In this document: in pieces, positions 49,549 through 51,409 of the stretch
How positions within the stretch are numbered: position 1 is the first letter of the stretch
How the letters are laid out: each line of letters opens with the position of its first letter
Program-made: the position numbers and the translations under genes
Assembly: GCA_031296165.1 (NCBI GenBank)
Contig: JARLGF010000037.1
Coordinates: forward strand, 1 to 51,409
DNA: 51,409 nucleotides
Reading direction: 5' to 3'
Source of the DNA: Occallatibacter sp.
GTDB taxonomy: Bacteria; Acidobacteriota; Terriglobia; Terriglobales; Acidobacteriaceae
The notes under the pieces: model-generated
Told to the model about the DNA's origin: nothing
Seen by the model: the letters and a program-made list of their open reading frames with translations, nothing else
The model's database searches: none

Positions 49549-51409
49549 TTAGTTCAGCGTGAGGTTGGCGTGAAGCGGGGTGTCTTCACTGGAGTCGCCG
49601 ACGCGGATGACGAACTTGCCGGGATCGATGGTCCACTTGTGAGTCGGCGTGTCCCAGTAACTGAAGGCGCGCGCATCGAGGTTCAGAGTGACGTGTTTGG
49701 TTTCTCCCGGAGCGAGGCGGACTTTTTCAAATCCCTTTAGCTCGCGCTCGGGGCGGTCTGCTTTGGCGGAAGGATCGGAGACATAGAGTTGGGCTACTTC
49801 CGCTCCGGCCACGCTGCCGGTGTTGGTGACGTCGAAGCTGACCGCGACCGTGGAACCGGAGGCAGCCGTGGCGGGCACCTTGAGATTGGAGAAGCTGAAG
49901 GTGGTGTAGCTGAGGCCGAAGCCGAAGGGGTAGAGGGGATGCTTGCCGGTGGTGGTCCAGTAGCGATAGCCGACCATGAGGCGGTCACCGTAGTTGATGT
50001 GCTCGATGACGTAATCGACCTTGTGGCCATCGGTTTCAGTGACGTGGAGAGCGGTGTCCGCGCCCTTAACGGGATAGAAGTAAGGATACGAGGCGCTGGC
50101 CGTCCAACTGGTATCAAAGGTCACGGGCAGCTTGCCTTCGGGATTTTGCTTGCCGAAGAGGACATCGGCGACGGCGGTTCCACCTTCCTGGCCGGGATAG
50201 TAAAGCTGCAGGAGCGCAGGAACTTTGCTAAGCCAGCGCCGCGTGTCCGTGCCGACGCCGCCGGTGACGGTGACGATGGTGTGGGGATTGACCGCGGCCA
50301 TGGCTTCAATGAGCGCGTCCTCGCCCCAGGGCAGGGTGAAGGTGCGGTCGTGTCCCTCGCCCTCAGAGTAACGCTCAAAGCCGACAGCGACGACGACTAC
50401 ATCGGCGGCTGCGGCCATTTGCCTGGCTTCGGCGGAGATGAGGTCGGGCTCATAGGCGATGCCGAGCGCGAAGTGGTTGACGGAGTCGTGGGGCAGGTAT
50501 TCGGCCACGACGTTTATGGTTTGGCCTTCATGGAGATCGAGCGGCCAGGCTTGCGGGGTGTGGCCCTCGATGAGGCGATCGGCCTCCAGTTGCTTGCCGT
50601 CAATGAACACCTTGCGGACATCGTCGTTGGCGGCTGCGGTGAGGAGGAGATATTTACCTGTTTTATCGGCCTTGAAGGCGGTGGTGTACCGGATGCTGCG
50701 CGGAGATTTTTGCTCGGGGCCGCGCGTGTCCGGTCTCCAGTCGGCAATGGATTTGGGCGAGGAGATTACCGGTGCGCCGGTGAAGTCGCGATTGGGGAAG
50801 GTTTCAGCCTTGACGCCGCCGGTCCAGTTGGTTTGCTGGAAGAAGTCGGTGGATTCAGGAAGGCCGCGGCTGTAGAGCACGCTCACTTTGGGGCCGAGCA
50901 GATTGGCGATGCCTGTGATGGTGCTGACCGGCTCAAAGGCTGTGGCGAGGGAAGAACCGCCGCCGCCGATTACCGCCGGGTAGGCGTTGGGTCCAATGAC
51001 CGCGACGGTCTTGATTTTGGCGGGGTCGAGGGGGAGGAGATGGCCCTGGTTCCTGAGCAGTGTGATGCTTTCCAGCGCGCCCTGCAAGGCGACGGCGCGA
51101 TCGGCTACCGAGTACGTGGAGCTGGCGGGATCGAACTGCGGGTGATCGAGGAATCCGTAGCGGAGGGCGGTGCGGATGAGGCGCAGCACCTTGTCGTCGA
51201 TGGTGGACTCTTTAACGAGCCCGGCGTGCACTGCGGGGACGAGGGTCTGGACGTTCATGAATTTGGGAGTGGGCATTTCCAGATCGAGGCCATAGTTGGC
51301 AGCGCCGATGCCGTCGTAGGTAGCGTCCCAGTCGGACATCAAAATACCCTTGAAGCCCCACTCGCCTTTGAGCACCTTGAGGTTGAGGAACTCGCTCTGC
51401 GTGGCGTGG
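49549..51409 (-). CDS. GH3 beta-glucosidase, N-terminus cut by window edge
   Basis: At least 620 codons, open to the right edge, so the N-terminal part of the GH3 TIM barrel is missing. Visible blocks are the catalytic-nucleophile motif KGILMSDWDATYDG; the alpha/beta-sandwich domain with SITLLRNQGHLLPL; a PA14-like insertion (residues with GKYLLLTAAANDDVRKVFIDGKQL and LHEGQTINVVAEYLP); then LPWGEDALIEAMAAVNPHTIVTV; and a fibronectin-III-like C-terminal domain (VAGAEVAQLYVSDPSAKADRPERELKGFEKV). The insertion is typical of the larger bacterial beta-glucosidases. The first in-window Met-like GTG near 51375 is internal. The stop at 49549 is followed by the bidirectional repeat region. Confidence 0.93.
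   Translation of the reverse strand, partial: HATQSEFLNLKVLKGEWGFKGILMSDWDATYDGIGAANYGLDLEMPTPKFMNVQTLVPAVHAGLVKESTIDDKVLRLIRTALRYGFLDHPQFDPASSTYSVADRAVALQGALESITLLRNQGHLLPLDPAKIKTVAVIGPNAYPAVIGGGGSSLATAFEPVSTITGIANLLGPKVSVLYSRGLPESTDFFQQTNWTGGVKAETFPNRDFTGAPVISSPKSIADWRPDTRGPEQKSPRSIRYTTAFKADKTGKYLLLTAAANDDVRKVFIDGKQLEADRLIEGHTPQAWPLDLHEGQTINVVAEYLPHDSVNHFALGIAYEPDLISAEARQMAAAADVVVVAVGFERYSEGEGHDRTFTLPWGEDALIEAMAAVNPHTIVTVTGGVGTDTRRWLSKVPALLQLYYPGQEGGTAVADVLFGKQNPEGKLPVTFDTSWTASASYPYFYPVKGADTALHVTETDGHKVDYVIEHINYGDRLMVGYRYWTTTGKHPLYPFGFGLSYTTFSFSNLKVPATAASGSTVAVSFDVTNTGSVAGAEVAQLYVSDPSAKADRPERELKGFEKVRLAPGETKHVTLNLDARAFSYWDTPTHKWTIDPGKFVIRVGDSSEDTPLHANLTLN

Overview
The window is GC-rich bacterial chromosome. 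Gene content and intergenic style suggest an Acidobacteriota genome, probably class Terriglobia: many glycoside hydrolases with signal peptides, a TonB-type protein, an HpnB/CrtQ-like glycosyltransferase, the DUF6526 family, and intergenic regions full of small hairpin repeats. This placement is inference. No phage, IS transposase, CRISPR array or plasmid gene is seen. Almost every gene belongs to a chromosomal metabolic or housekeeping family.

Layout. 1-2670: ileS (C-terminus off the left edge), divergent from a TonB-like gene. 4481-8080: a large secreted GH38 alpha-mannosidase. 8375-9323: tRNA-Arg(ACG), a small HMA-fold-like protein and a TlpA-type lipoprotein thioredoxin. 9372-13209: a GT2 glycosyltransferase, two tandem 6-pyruvoyl-tetrahydropterin synthase homologues, folE and truB. 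13205-13513: a degenerate tandem repeat between convergent truB and tesA. 13511-17531: tesA divergent from a ybbA-ybbP ABC transporter, the E. coli arrangement. 17550-21144: hpt, lgt, a SprT-like metallopeptidase and a SYLF-domain protein. 21145-21940: a repeat-dense intergenic region. 21940-30393 (minus strand): M28 peptidase, a lipoprotein, a 35-residue membrane peptide, a second GH38 mannosidase and a GH63 enzyme. 30558-32391: fluoride riboswitch, crcB and two DUF190 genes. 32400-35746: a sialate O-acetylesterase, a papain/NlpC-like exported protein and DUF6526.

35848-46660 is the most interesting block. Two paralogous quinone/cytochrome modules lie on the minus strand. One is split (11-haem cytochrome c plus separate cytochrome b). 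The other is a single fusion (11-haem cytochrome c plus cytochrome b). Both resemble the CbcBA/CbcL type of inner-membrane quinol oxidoreductase. Next to them, divergently, is a four-gene operon: acyl-CoA dehydrogenase, ETF:quinone oxidoreductase with eight ferredoxin-type cysteines, EtfB and a divergent EtfA. Four CRP-type palindromes sit in the promoter regions of the block. Together they suggest an electron route from acyl-CoA oxidation through ETF and quinone to multihaem cytochromes.

46706-51409: riboflavin synthase, a 1.1 kb repeat-rich gap, a diphthine-ammonia-ligase-family protein whose 3' end is supplied by a small repeat, and a GH3 beta-glucosidase running off the right edge.

Three repeat families were found by reading: a ~118 bp element with terminal inverted repeats (four copies plus a fragment); a ~236 bp element ending in a G-quadruplex-like tract (two copies, opposite orientation); and hairpins whose stem sequence differs from copy to copy while staying self-complementary, flanked by a GGGGCACCC-type motif.
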